Source: an uncultured Alphaproteobacteria bacterium (lineage in GTDB: Bacteria; Pseudomonadota; Alphaproteobacteria; Rhizobiales; Ancalomicrobiaceae). From it: 63,065 nucleotides of DNA. Below are positions 15,857 through 25,043 of the stretch, one piece after another. How positions within the stretch are numbered: the first letter of the stretch is position 1; each line of letters begins with the position of its first letter. The stretch is taken from NCBI GenBank assembly GCA_937919435.1, contig CALFRR010000190.1:1-63065 (forward strand). The letters are read 5' to 3'. The notes under the pieces were generated by a model. The model saw only the letters and a list, made by a program, of their open reading frames with translations. It searched no databases and had not been told where the DNA came from. A program made the translations under genes and the position numbers.

Positions 15857-16366
15857 TCAGACGAGCAGAGCGGACTTGATGGCGCCGTACTGGGAGGTGC
15901 CACCGACGACGACGTCGAAGTCGTCGATCTCGAGGATGGGATCGCCGTCGATCTCGAGGCGGTAGGCGTGGACGGCGACGGAATAGTCGTTCTCGGAGAC
16001 CTCGCCGGGCTTCCAGGTGCCGCCGTTGCCGGACTTCACGAAGCCGCGCAGGTTGAGGACGGCGGAGTGGACGGTGCCGTCCTCGTCGACCAGGGCGCCC
16101 GTGACCATGAACGGGGTCTCGGTGCCCGGCGTCAGGCCGAAGAGCTTCAGGATCTGCGGGTCGACGCCGGGCATCTTGAAGCCGAACTCCAGCTTCTCGT
16201 AGCCGAGGACGACCTCGCGCGGCTTGACCATGCCGGCGTTGCGCATCTCCTCGACCTTGGCGGTCGGGACGGGGACGGTGATGTCGCCGATCTGGCCGAG
16301 CTTCGAGGTGCGATCGGCCCAGAGCATGCAGTTGCGCAGGATGTAGGCGGGGAGCTTGGTGGGCAT
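15857..16366 (-). CDS. FII: Major tail tube protein FII
   Basis: 169 aa, the size of P2 gpFII (172). Starts MPTKLPAYILRNCMLWAD and carries GDITVPVPTAKVEEMRNAGM, the usual N-terminal pattern of contractile tail tubes, with a YRLEIDGDPILEIDDFDVVV C-terminal strand. It polymerises inside the sheath. Confidence 0.93.
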   Translation of the reverse strand: MPTKLPAYILRNCMLWADRTSKLGQIGDITVPVPTAKVEEMRNAGMVKPREVVLGYEKLEFGFKMPGVDPQILKLFGLTPGTETPFMVTGALVDEDGTVHSAVLNLRGFVKSGNGGTWKPGEVSENDYSVAVHAYRLEIDGDPILEIDDFDVVVGGTSQYGAIKSALLV

Positions 16367-16377
16367 GGCGGTCTCCG

Positions 16378-17814
16378 TCAGGCGGCGAGGGTCAACGGGC
16401 CGTTCTCGATGGCGCCGCGGACGCGGTCGAGGAGCAGCGTGTAGTAGAGAATGTTGCGGCTGGTGGTGATCCGGATCTGTTCCATCAGGCCGACCGGTTC
16501 GAACTCGACGCAGAGGAAGACGTTGCCCTGGACGTTGAGGTCGGGGGTGTTGAGGTCGGAGAGCCAGACGCGACCGCCGAGGATGTCCTCGCTGTTGACG
16601 AAGGTCTTGAGTGCGGCGGTTCCGTCGTCGACCAGCATCTTCAGATTGCCGGGGGTGAACTTGCGATCGACATAGAGGAAATAGAGATCCTCGATCGCCT
16701 CGTTGACCATGTCGGCGGTGGCGCGGACGCTGTCGAAGACCCAGAGGGCGTTGTCGGTGGCGAGCCGCGAGCCCCAGGTGCGCAGGCCCCCGCGCTCGTT
16801 GATCACCGTCGCGACGGCGCGTTCGTTGAGGTAATTGGAATCGTCGGGGTAGGCGACGGTTCGGGCGACCCCGTCGATCGAGCGAATGATCTTGTTGGAG
16901 ACCGACCCGGAGACGCCCTCCGATCCGGAGACGACCCGGGAGCGGACCCCGGCGAAGACCGGGGCCATGCGGCGCTGAACCGGGACCCCGTCGACGATCT
17001 TCAGGGCCTTCGGATCGATGATCAGGATCCGGTCGGAGTTGACGGTGTTGCGGAAGCGGACGGCGGCGGCATCGGTGGTGTTGGGACCGTCGATGTAGGC
17101 GCGGGCCCGGATCTTCGGGCAGATGGTGGCGAGCGCCGAGACGAAGGGATTGCCGACGTCGCCGACATGGGCGACGGCGAGCGCTCCGGCGCCGCCGCCA
17201 CCGGTCAGGGTGACGGTCGGCGGCAGGGTGTAGCCGTCGCCGGCGGCGGTGATCGTGATCGCGACGACCTTGCCGTCTTCGACCGTCGCGACCGCCGCGG
17301 CACCGCTGCCGTCGTCGCCGTCCTCGGCCTCGATCACCACGGTCGGGGCTTCGGTGTAGCCGGCGCCGTGGGCGGTGACGGCGATCGAGGTGATGCCGTC
17401 CTCGATCCAGGTCCCGGTCTCGCCGGCGGTGACGATCACCCGCGGCTGGAGGCCGAGCTCGGCCTTGGCGCGCAGCGCCGCCCAGAGGCCGGTGCGAGTG
17501 GCGGGATTGCCGAGGAGGTTGGCGCGGGTCTCGGCGGGGGTGAGGCCTTCGGCGACCCGGTTGACGATGACGTGGGTGCCGCCCTCGTCGAAGACGGTGA
17601 GGACGTCGTCGCGCAGCGTGCCGGCGGCGCCGAGCTCGGCGGCGGCGGTGCGGGAGGTGACGAGGGAGAGGCGGGCGAGCGGGAACGAGGCGGGATCGGC
17701 GTCGGGGGCGGTGCCGTTGACGAAGGTGACGCCGTTCTGCTGAACCCGGACGACGGAGGGCGTGTCGGTGCTCTCGGTGAGCGTGACGCCGTGACGATAG
17801 GCGAGATCGGCCAT
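16378..17814 (-). CDS. FI: Tail sheath protein FI with an inserted glycine-rich domain
   Basis: 478 aa, longer than P2 gpFI (396). N-terminal sheath domain (YRHGVTLTESTDTPSVVRVQ) and the C-terminal contractile core (ILIIDPKALKI, YLNERAVATVINERGGLRTW, LYFLYVDRKFTPGNLKMLV) are clear. Residues about 132-218 are an extra domain with two repeats of the form AGxGYTxxPTVxIxGxxGxGAxAxAxV (AHGAGYTEAPTVVIEAEDG; AAGDGYTLPPTVTLTGGGG). Such repeats occur as exposed decorations on virion proteins; here they would project from the tail surface. The role is unknown, possibly cell or glycan binding. Confidence 0.93.
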   Translation of the reverse strand: MADLAYRHGVTLTESTDTPSVVRVQQNGVTFVNGTAPDADPASFPLARLSLVTSRTAAAELGAAGTLRDDVLTVFDEGGTHVIVNRVAEGLTPAETRANLLGNPATRTGLWAALRAKAELGLQPRVIVTAGETGTWIEDGITSIAVTAHGAGYTEAPTVVIEAEDGDDGSGAAAVATVEDGKVVAITITAAGDGYTLPPTVTLTGGGGAGALAVAHVGDVGNPFVSALATICPKIRARAYIDGPNTTDAAAVRFRNTVNSDRILIIDPKALKIVDGVPVQRRMAPVFAGVRSRVVSGSEGVSGSVSNKIIRSIDGVARTVAYPDDSNYLNERAVATVINERGGLRTWGSRLATDNALWVFDSVRATADMVNEAIEDLYFLYVDRKFTPGNLKMLVDDGTAALKTFVNSEDILGGRVWLSDLNTPDLNVQGNVFLCVEFEPVGLMEQIRITTSRNILYYTLLLDRVRGAIENGPLTLAA

Positions 17815-17902
17815 GAGGGTGGGTTCCTCGGGAGACGGAGGGCGGTGACGAAACGGCCCGCCGGAGGGGCGGGCCGAGAGGCGATCGGGGGGAAACGGGG
17901 GA

Positions 17903-18373
17903 TCAGCGGGCGGCGGCGGCGCTGAAGAAGGCGTCGACGTCGGAGGGGATCGACGTCGGCATCAGAGCGGAAAGAACCGCGGCGAAGGTGGAGTTGTCCC
18001 GCTCGTAGGTGCCGGCGGCGAAATCGATCCGCGCGAAGGTCTGCGACGGCTCGGGCATCGCGGCGAGGACCGCCTCGATCGCGCGTGGCGGCGTCGCGGT
18101 CGCGGTCATGGCGACGGCCTCCGGGCCGGAGATCGTCCCTTCGGCGAACAACTGGGCGGCGCACTGGCGCCGTGTGATCGGTGGGGGAACCGGGGACGGG
18201 TCGTCGTTCGGGACGAAGGGCGCGATCGTCCCGCCGGCGGCGATCCACGACGCCAGTCGGCGGCGCAGATCGGTATCGGGCGGGAGCTTCGCGTCGTCGG
18301 CCCAGACGGTGCCGTCGGCCATCGCGATGGCGACGGTGGACCCGAGCGAGGTGTAGGCGACGGTGGTGATCAT
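17903..18373 (-). CDS. Probable tail fibre assembly or accessory protein
   Basis: 156 aa. Lies directly after the tail fibre gene (1 bp gap), where phages carry fibre chaperones. N-terminal beta strand pair (VAIAMADGTVWADDAK), a short helical piece RRRLASWIAAGGTIAPFVP with the PDP-like turns common in fibre-assembly proteins, then a helical C-terminal half. The family is not certain. Confidence 0.65.
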   Translation of the reverse strand: MITTVAYTSLGSTVAIAMADGTVWADDAKLPPDTDLRRRLASWIAAGGTIAPFVPNDDPSPVPPPITRRQCAAQLFAEGTISGPEAVAMTATATPPRAIEAVLAAMPEPSQTFARIDFAAGTYERDNSTFAAVLSALMPTSIPSDVDAFFSAAAAR

Positions 18374-18374
18374 C

Positions 18375-19973
18375 TCAGAGCCTCGCATTGGCCACGATCC
18401 ACGACATCCATGCGGTCGAGGTCGTGTTGCCGACGTTGGAATGAACCGACCCACCCCAGGCAGAGACGATGTCCGTCCCAGGCGTCCCTGTATTCCACAT
18501 GGACGTTACCGCGGGGGCAGCGCGCATGGGGACCGGCCAGACGACATGGAGGCGCCGGTACGTCGCCCCCTGACAATCCATGAGGCCGATCATTGCCAGA
18601 CCATTCAGCACGACGTACTGGCGTTGGCATCTCCGCAGGTCTTCAGCAGCTTCCGGGAGTTCCCACGTCGGGACGTCGGTTCCGATGTAGAGCCCGATGT
18701 CGGCGATCTCGACGGTATTCGACGTCGAGGCCATGATGTTCGTCTGGGCCGGCGTGGCCGTGTAGTTCCCCGATTGCCAAGCCCCGGTCGCCGTCGTTTG
18801 GAACGTCGATCCCGCGGAAAGGCAGATCCTGGCGGACAGGCCGGTCGCATTGTTGTTCCACGTCCCAGCGGTATCGCCAGGAACCACTGCCGTCACGAGC
18901 TTGTCGGTTCCGGCCTCACCCGACGAAATCGTGAACGTCGTGACGAAGCTGCGACTGGCGTCGGCGTTCCGGAAAGAAAGCCCGTAGGTCCCGGCCGGAG
19001 CATTGATCACGCCGCGCCAGACGAACGGTTTCGCCGCCGATGTTCCGAACCGCAAATCGATGACGTCGATCCCTTCGATCGGAAACTCGACGACATAGGC
19101 ATCACTCGACGCGATCGATGTGTCGGCCGTCGTCACCGCTGCTCGGAATCTGTAGGGACTGCCTCCCGGTGTCGTCTTCTCGGCCTGAGAACAGGTCAGC
19201 ACACCGCCGCCAGGAACCGTCACGTAAACGCCATCGAATGCATAGCCGATCGTCGACAGAGCAATCGTCGCGCCGGTGGCCCGGTCATGGCAGATCTGGA
19301 ACGCCGGGTTCAGATGTCGGTTGCGCAGGCTCGCCTTGCCCTGGACGCCGAGATTGGCCCGGCCCTGGGCGGCCTCGGCCGGGGTCAGGGTCTGCGCCGC
19401 GTCGACACGCAGGCGGGCGGCGAGGGCCGCGATCGTCGCGCTCGCGAAGTTCGCGTCGTCGCCGAGCGCCGCCGCCAGTTCGTCGAGGGTGTCGAGCTGT
19501 CCCGGCGCCGCGCCGATCAGCCGGGCGAGTGCGGCCGAGACGAAGGCCGTGGTGGCGATCTGGTCGGTCGCGGTGGCGACCGGCGCGGTCGGAGCGGTCG
19601 GTGTGCCGGTGAGTGCCGGCGAGGCGACGGGCGCCTTCGCGGCGAGCGCCGTCGCGAGTCCGTCGACCGCGGAGAGCGGCACCGATCCCGTGACGATCTG
19701 CTGGACGATGTCTTCGGCCAGCGCCGTATCGGCCTGGAGCTGGGCCAGTGCCGCTCTTGCGGAGACGAGTTCGGGCTCGACGTTGGCGGCGATCGAGGCC
19801 AACGCCTGACCGGTGCCGACGGCGATCAGTCCCTCGAAATCCGCCCGGACGCCCTCGAGGGCGCGAAGCCGCGTGCCGATCGAGTTGAAGGCGGCGTTCC
19901 AGGCCGCCTCGGTCAGATCCATCGCGTCGGGCGCGGTGTAGTCGTCAGCAGGGCCGGGCAGAACGGACGACAT
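18375..19973 (-). CDS. Tail fibre protein
   Basis: 532 aa receptor-binding fibre. N-terminal attachment helix region (1-60), an Ala/Thr-rich coiled stretch with a phage tail repeat (SPALTGTPTAPTAPVATATDQIATTAFV, a collar motif shared with lambda Stf-type fibres), then a beta-rich C-terminal domain (about 210-532). The downstream third is slightly less GC-rich than the rest of the tail operon, as expected for a fast-exchanging receptor-binding tip. It overlaps the next upstream small gene by 29 bp. Confidence 0.85.
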   Translation of the reverse strand: MSSVLPGPADDYTAPDAMDLTEAAWNAAFNSIGTRLRALEGVRADFEGLIAVGTGQALASIAANVEPELVSARAALAQLQADTALAEDIVQQIVTGSVPLSAVDGLATALAAKAPVASPALTGTPTAPTAPVATATDQIATTAFVSAALARLIGAAPGQLDTLDELAAALGDDANFASATIAALAARLRVDAAQTLTPAEAAQGRANLGVQGKASLRNRHLNPAFQICHDRATGATIALSTIGYAFDGVYVTVPGGGVLTCSQAEKTTPGGSPYRFRAAVTTADTSIASSDAYVVEFPIEGIDVIDLRFGTSAAKPFVWRGVINAPAGTYGLSFRNADASRSFVTTFTISSGEAGTDKLVTAVVPGDTAGTWNNNATGLSARICLSAGSTFQTTATGAWQSGNYTATPAQTNIMASTSNTVEIADIGLYIGTDVPTWELPEAAEDLRRCQRQYVVLNGLAMIGLMDCQGATYRRLHVVWPVPMRAAPAVTSMWNTGTPGTDIVSAWGGSVHSNVGNTTSTAWMSWIVANARL

Positions 19974-20130
19974 CGTCTCCCTCCCGTTCGATCAGGCGGG
20001 CGAGGAGATCGCCGCGCAGGGTGATCTCGCCGAGCGGGCAGAGCCGGATGGCGTCGACCCGGGCGAAGCGGGTGAGTTCGACCCGGTAGGAGACGGTCGG
20101 GTCGAGGTCGGCGGCGGTGATCGGGGTCAT
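19945..20130 (-). CDS. Small phage protein of unknown function
   Basis: 61 aa, MTPITAADLDPTVSYRVEL then a helical, charged C-terminus ending SARPC. It lies between the long tail protein and the fibre, with a 7-bp gap on one side and a 29-bp overlap on the other. Not recognised. Confidence 0.6.
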   Translation of the reverse strand: MTPITAADLDPTVSYRVELTRFARVDAIRLCPLGEITLRGDLLARLIEREGDDVVRSARPC

Positions 20131-20137
20131 GGGGTCC

Positions 20138-22396
20138 TCACAGGGCGTAGAGGGCGATGTTCTGGACGAAGGGCACGTCGGTGACCTCCGTCGTGGTCAG
20201 GTCGACCCGGGCGCGGGCCCAGGTGGCGGCTTCGGCGAGAGTGAAGGTGGCGAGGATCGTCCGCTTCTCCGGATTGACGAGGTCGGGGGTGATCACCGTC
20301 GCCGAGGGGGAGAGGACGGCGCCGCCGACCACCAGCTTCGGCGAGATCGTGTGCTTCTCGGGGTCGAAGGCATCGACGACGATCTCCTCCTGGATGGTCG
20401 TGGTGGCGAGGCCGAAGGCCTGGAGCCTGGAGACCGCGACCATCTCGCCGCGCGGGCGGAAGGTCAGGCCGCGGGCCTTGGCGTCGAGGACCAGCGCCGG
20501 CTGGAGATCGGTGGTGCCGACCATCACGGCGCGCAGCCGCACCAGGGCCGGCAGGCCGGCGAGCGCGTTCTCCTCGCCGATCGCGGCGAAGGTCAGCGGC
20601 TGCCAGTCGTCGCGGGTCGAGGGGCGGATCTCCCAGACGAGCGAGGTGCCGCCCGACGCCCATCCGGCGGTGAGCAGGCGCAGCTCGGTCATCCCGTTCT
20701 CGAGGGTCAGCGGATCGAACTCGACCACGGTGCGGGTCGCCTCGAAACGGGCGGCGTTGATCCGCATGGCGAAGTCGACGTCGGTCGAGCCTTGCGCCCA
20801 GGCTCCGTCGGTCGCGGTGAAGCGGGAGCCCTGGGCGTATTTGTTGCCGGCGACGGTCTCCAGCGCGTGGTTGCCGGTGGTCACCGTGAACCAGGCGTAG
20901 CGCCGGCCGCTCTCGAGCAGGCTCGGACGGAAGGAGAAGCCGACCCATCCCGTCGCGAGTTCGGCGCGCGAGCGCGAGGTATGGACGATCACCGATCCGA
21001 ACTGCGGCCGGCCGGTCTCGTCGCATTCGCAGACGAAGAGATGGACGTCGCCGTCGGAGCCGACCCGGGTGAAGGAGAGATCGATCGAGGTGACGATCAT
21101 CGGCTGGGCGCAGAGGAAGGTCTGGCCGTAGACGGCGCCGTTGACCCCGATCGTCTCGGTGACGTGCTCCCAATAGACGTCGGCGACGGTGTAGGTGACG
21201 ATCTGGCGGATGCCGCGGAAGACGTGGCCGCGCGAGCCGCCGTCGATCGAGACGACCTCGAAGGTCTCGCCGGCGGCGGTGAACAGGGCGCCGACGGCGA
21301 GACCGCCGGTCATCGACCATTCGGCGTTGTTCTCGCAGACCGAGACGGTCGCGCCGTATTCGGTGACGGTGCGCGAGATCTCCCTGCGGACCGCGTTCAC
21401 CACGGTGTGGACGATCTGGGAGATGTTGACCGAGGAGCCGTCGCCCTCGACGACGATCCGGGGGCTCTCGCTCCAGGCGGGCAGCATCAGGGTGCCCGAC
21501 ATCCGGATCGCGGCCGAGGCCGGATCGAGGAGGGCGAGCCGGGCGTCGCGCTCGGCCGCCCAGGGGAAGCGGACCCCTTCGCGGATCCGGGCGAGCCACG
21601 AGGGATCGGCCGTCTCCCAGGCGTCGGTGAGGAGGCCGGCGTCGTACCAATAGGCGCGGGTCTCCTCCGGCATGGCGATCGACCGGCGCAGGATGGCGAC
21701 GTCGCGCTTCAGCTGGCGGATCACGATCGGCGACGGGATCTCGCCGAGCCGGCTGGCGATGTTGGCGACGTCGGTCTCGATCGTCGAGACGCGGCGGGTG
21801 GTGGCGGTGACGCTGCCTTCGAGCAGGCCGACCCGTCCCTCGACCTCGGCGAGGGTCTTGACCCGCGAGGCGTGGTCGAGCTCGACGGCGAGAATGCCGG
21901 TGGTCGCCAGTTCGACGAAGGCGAGGCAGCATTCGGTCGCCGCGATGCTCGGGCGGATCGGGGTCGGCGAGGAGAGGCCCTGTTGGATCACCACCTCCCA
22001 GCGCCGCACCCCGGTCTTCGGGACGCTCATCTGGACGGTGGCGGCGGTGTCGACGTCGGTCTCGACCATCCGCAGCGCAGGCTTCGTCTCCTCGACGCCG
22101 CGCATCAGCAGGGCGACGAAGCGGCGGTCGCCTGCGACCAGCGGCAGATGGACCTGGAGGTCGACGACGGTCGGGGTCTGGTTGGCGTAGACGAGATCGC
22201 CGGCGAAGAGCGAGCCGGCGGAGAGCGTCAGCTCGATCGCCGAGGTGGTGGCGATGGCGATGTCGGCCCAGTGATGGGGATAGTCGATGGCGCCGCCGAC
22301 GATCTCCTCGTCGCCCTCGCGGGCATGGAGCGAGATCGCGTCGAAATCGACGACCTCGGCGATCTCGGCCTCGGCGAACTGGATGGTTCTCGACAT
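20138..22396 (-). CDS. Large tail/baseplate protein, probable fibre-network component
   Basis: 752 aa, beside gene I in the position of baseplate or fibre-network proteins. Mostly beta strands (VWEIRPSTRDDWQPL, FEVVSIDGGSRGHVFRG) with one coiled-coil block at about 190-260 (VEGRVGLLEGSVTATTRRVS, QLKRDVAILRRSIA). It resembles DUF4815-type tail proteins, but I am not certain of the family. It starts 17 bp after the hairpin repeat element. Confidence 0.7.
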   Translation of the reverse strand: MSRTIQFAEAEIAEVVDFDAISLHAREGDEEIVGGAIDYPHHWADIAIATTSAIELTLSAGSLFAGDLVYANQTPTVVDLQVHLPLVAGDRRFVALLMRGVEETKPALRMVETDVDTAATVQMSVPKTGVRRWEVVIQQGLSSPTPIRPSIAATECCLAFVELATTGILAVELDHASRVKTLAEVEGRVGLLEGSVTATTRRVSTIETDVANIASRLGEIPSPIVIRQLKRDVAILRRSIAMPEETRAYWYDAGLLTDAWETADPSWLARIREGVRFPWAAERDARLALLDPASAAIRMSGTLMLPAWSESPRIVVEGDGSSVNISQIVHTVVNAVRREISRTVTEYGATVSVCENNAEWSMTGGLAVGALFTAAGETFEVVSIDGGSRGHVFRGIRQIVTYTVADVYWEHVTETIGVNGAVYGQTFLCAQPMIVTSIDLSFTRVGSDGDVHLFVCECDETGRPQFGSVIVHTSRSRAELATGWVGFSFRPSLLESGRRYAWFTVTTGNHALETVAGNKYAQGSRFTATDGAWAQGSTDVDFAMRINAARFEATRTVVEFDPLTLENGMTELRLLTAGWASGGTSLVWEIRPSTRDDWQPLTFAAIGEENALAGLPALVRLRAVMVGTTDLQPALVLDAKARGLTFRPRGEMVAVSRLQAFGLATTTIQEEIVVDAFDPEKHTISPKLVVGGAVLSPSATVITPDLVNPEKRTILATFTLAEAATWARARVDLTTTEVTDVPFVQNIALYAL

Positions 22397-22412
22397 CGGA
22401 GCCTCTCATTGG

Positions 22413-22526
22413 GCTCGTGAGGTTCGGACGCGTCCGAACCTCACGAGCGTTGCGGCCTGACCGGCCGACGCCCGTTCGGGCTTGCCTTCGCCCGGGCGGT
22501 TCCGATCGGCTCGGAACCGCCCGGGC
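22413..22526. repeat. Hairpin-core-hairpin dispersed element, prophage copy
   Basis: A perfect 36-bp palindrome (arms 22413-22430 and 22431-22448), a core at 22449-22489 containing CCGGCCGACGCCCGTTCGGG, and a 16-bp perfect stem (22490-22505 with 22511-22526, loop TCGGC). The core recurs at 58348-58386 with a different hairpin on each side. It fills the gap between tail genes I and the long tail protein. Confidence 0.85.
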
Positions 22527-22532
22527 TCGGTC

Positions 22533-23168
22533 TCAGAGCTTGGAGCGGGTGACGAAGGCGCCGAGCCGGGTCGACCCGTCGAGCGGCGGCGCATCGGAGA
22601 GCCGCAGGCGGCGGCGATGTTCGAAGGAGACGCGGATCTCGGTCTCCGGCGCCTTGGCGGCGCGCAGCGCGACGAGACAGCGCCGCAGCGGCTCGCGGGA
22701 GGCGGTGCGGGTCCGCGCCCACCCGACGACGGCCCGGCCGAGGACGAAGGCGCGGGGTGGGGCGAAGGTCGCGACCCGGACGAGACAGCGGGCGAGGAAC
22801 GGCGGATGGCCGACGGGGGTGCGGCCGAGGACGGCGCGCCCCATCACCCAGCGGGCCGGATGGGCGACGACGTCGACGAGGGCGGCGTCGACATAGCCGA
22901 GGAAGCGGATCTCTCCGGCGCGGGTGCCGACCTCCCAGGCGGCGACGAGACCTTCACCGATCACCCGGCGCTTCTTCGCCTCCGGCCAATCGGAGAACCA
23001 CAGCCGCACCCCGTCGTGGACGGCGAGCCAGGGCAGGAGGTCGACGGGCGCCGTCGCCGGATCGACCGCTTCGGCGATCGGCACCGGCAGGTCGTCGGAC
23101 ATCGCCGCGGCGAGCGCCCGCTCGGCCGGGGCCGAGGCGCCGCGCGGCAGGAGATCGACGGCGGTCAT
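22533..23168 (-). CDS. I: Tail protein I
   Basis: 211 aa, P2 gpI-like baseplate wedge protein. Begins with LLPRGASAPAERALAAAM and includes the typical LPWLAVHDGVRLWFSDWPEAKKRRVI block (about 45-70), then GTRAGEIRFLGYVDA. It overlaps the J stop by 4 bp. Confidence 0.9.
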   Translation of the reverse strand: MTAVDLLPRGASAPAERALAAAMSDDLPVPIAEAVDPATAPVDLLPWLAVHDGVRLWFSDWPEAKKRRVIGEGLVAAWEVGTRAGEIRFLGYVDAALVDVVAHPARWVMGRAVLGRTPVGHPPFLARCLVRVATFAPPRAFVLGRAVVGWARTRTASREPLRRCLVALRAAKAPETEIRVSFEHRRRLRLSDAPPLDGSTRLGAFVTRSKL

Positions 23169-24076
23169 CCCGAGGCCTCGGCGGTGAGAGCCACACGCCC
23201 GAGGATCGGGATCGTGTAGGGGGCGGGCGGCAGATCGGCGGTCGGGGCGTCGAGGTCGACGCGGACGATCGAGGCATCGTAGGCGGCACCGGCGAGGAGC
23301 ATCACCGGCACTTCCGCGCCGATCCGGAGGCGCGCCGCGGCGGCGGCGGTGATCCGGGCTTCGGCGCCGGCCCGCACCGTCTCGGCATCGGGGCCGGCGG
23401 CCACGACGATCCGGCCGGCGACGTCGAAGAGACGCCGGGTGGCGCGCAGCACGTCGAGCGCGGTCGCCTCGGGCTTGACCGAGGTCGAGCCGCAGGCGGC
23501 GCGGACCACGGCGAGTTCGGCGTCGGTGGCGTCGCGCCCGCCGGGCCCGGAGACGACGAGATCGACGTCGCCGCGGCGACCGTGGACGGCGCGGCCGACG
23601 ACCGCCGCATGATGGAGCGACGGCCAGGCGGTCATCGCCTCGTAGAGGTAGCGCTCGGCCGAGCCGGCGGCGGGCCGCGAGAAGGCGAGGAGATAGCGGG
23701 CGAGAAGCCGCGCGTCGCTCTCCATCACCGCGGGCGCCGTGGCGGTCGCCGGAACGACCACCAGGCGCGTGACGCCGATCCGGGCGACGACCTGGTCGAG
23801 ATCGGCCCCGGTCGCGGTCGGCGCGAGGACGGCGAGGACGCAGTCGTTGACCCGGCGCCGGTCGAGCAGACGCAGATAGGACCAGGCCTGCGAGGCGACG
23901 ACGGCGTGATCGGTCTCGAGCGCGCCGACGTCCCATTCCGGCAGGGTCGGATCGATCGCCCGTTCGATCGCCCATCGGGCGGCGAAGCGGGCGAGGAAGG
24001 CGCCCTGCAGCGTCTCGTAGTCGAGCGGTTCGATGATCGCCGGCGCCGGCAGGCGGGAGAGATCGATGGTCGCCAT
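23165..24076 (-). CDS. J: Baseplate assembly protein J
   Basis: 303 aa, as P2 gpJ. The YETLQGAFLARFAAR start, LETDHAVVASQAWSYLRLLDRRRVNDCVL and a central domain with VDLVVSGPGGRDATDAELAVV fit the gpJ/gp6-like wedge family. Confidence 0.92.
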   Translation of the reverse strand: MATIDLSRLPAPAIIEPLDYETLQGAFLARFAARWAIERAIDPTLPEWDVGALETDHAVVASQAWSYLRLLDRRRVNDCVLAVLAPTATGADLDQVVARIGVTRLVVVPATATAPAVMESDARLLARYLLAFSRPAAGSAERYLYEAMTAWPSLHHAAVVGRAVHGRRGDVDLVVSGPGGRDATDAELAVVRAACGSTSVKPEATALDVLRATRRLFDVAGRIVVAAGPDAETVRAGAEARITAAAAARLRIGAEVPVMLLAGAAYDASIVRVDLDAPTADLPPAPYTIPILGRVALTAEASG

Positions 24077-24114
24077 GGTCCCTCCGATCGGAGCCGAGTT
24101 CGCGGTGTCGCGGT

Positions 24115-24480
24115 TCAGAGCGTCACGCGCATCGTCGCGTCCTCGGCGACCGACCAGTCGCCGAGATGCCCGCGCGGGAAATAGACCCCGACCAGCGTCA
24201 GGCCGATCACCCCGCCGGCCTCGGCCCTGGCGATCGACGCCGAGCGCAGGCGGAAGCGCGGTTCCCAGGCTTCCATCGCCTCGGCCGCGGCCGAATAGAC
24301 CGCGAGCACCCGCGACCGCGTCAGCTTGGCGTCGACGAGGTCGGGCAGGCGCGAGCCGAAGTCGCGACGCATCACCCGGCTGCCGATCGGGGTGGTCAGG
24401 ATCACCTCGATCGACTGGCGGACGTGATCCCAGCCGCGCAGGATCGCGCCGGTGCGCCGATCGAAGCCGGTCGAGGTCAT
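24115..24480 (-). CDS. W: Baseplate protein W (gp25-like)
   Basis: 121 aa. GAILRGWDHVRQSIEVILTT and PIGSRVMRRDFGSRLPDLVD are the gp25/GPW wedge signature. It overlaps V by 4 bp; 38 bp separate it from J. Confidence 0.93.
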   Translation of the reverse strand: MTSTGFDRRTGAILRGWDHVRQSIEVILTTPIGSRVMRRDFGSRLPDLVDAKLTRSRVLAVYSAAAEAMEAWEPRFRLRSASIARAEAGGVIGLTLVGVYFPRGHLGDWSVAEDATMRVTL

Positions 24481-25043
24481 GATCCCCTCACCTGCGGCGG
24501 ACCGCTGATCCCGCCACCGGGGAAGACGTCGGTGTGCCGGTGGTCGTCGCCGATCGAGCGGCGGTTGTGGGTGACCGCGGCGCCGGTGATCGCGACCCGG
24601 CCCTCGATCGCGACGTCGCCGACGATCCGCAGGGTCGGGGTGGTGAGTTCGATGGCGGCGTCACCGATCTGGATCCGGCTTCCCCCCAGTGTGATCACCG
24701 CCTCCGGCCCGTCGTGCGGGCGCGGATGGGCGGTCGAGGGCACCGACAGGTCGATGATCCCGTCGCCGAGATCGCCGCTCTCGGAGGTGACCGTCACCTG
24801 CTCGCCGACGCTCGGCGGGATGTGCGAGCGTATCCCGCCGGCCGCGACCTCCTTCCACGGCATCGCCGGCCCCTCGTAGGGCCGGCCCGCCTGGTCGGAA
24901 AAACGGACCACGGCCTTGCCGGCGGCATGATCGACCGAGACGACGGTGCCGGTCCGATTGCGGTTGCGGGCCCGGCGTTCGAGTTCGGCGAGGCGGAAGG
25001 CGATCTCGACCATCTGGCCTTCGAGACGGGTGTCGCGGGTCAT
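24477..25043 (-). CDS. V: Baseplate spike protein V
   Basis: 188 aa, P2 gpV-like. OB-fold at about 28-90 (GTVVSVDHAAGKAVVRFSD; PPSVGEQVTV), then a beta-helix part (SRIQIGDAAIELTTPTLRI) and a His-rich end (DDHRHTDVFP) that suggests the metal-tipped spike apex. It overlaps both neighbours by 4 bp. Confidence 0.92.
   Translation of the reverse strand: MTRDTRLEGQMVEIAFRLAELERRARNRNRTGTVVSVDHAAGKAVVRFSDQAGRPYEGPAMPWKEVAAGGIRSHIPPSVGEQVTVTSESGDLGDGIIDLSVPSTAHPRPHDGPEAVITLGGSRIQIGDAAIELTTPTLRIVGDVAIEGRVAITGAAVTHNRRSIGDDHRHTDVFPGGGISGPPQVRGS

Noticed and set aside
13329..15965. 878-codon frame antisense to the tape measure gene
   Set aside because: Low-complexity Gly/Glu/Arg sequence, the expected shadow of an Ala-rich gene.
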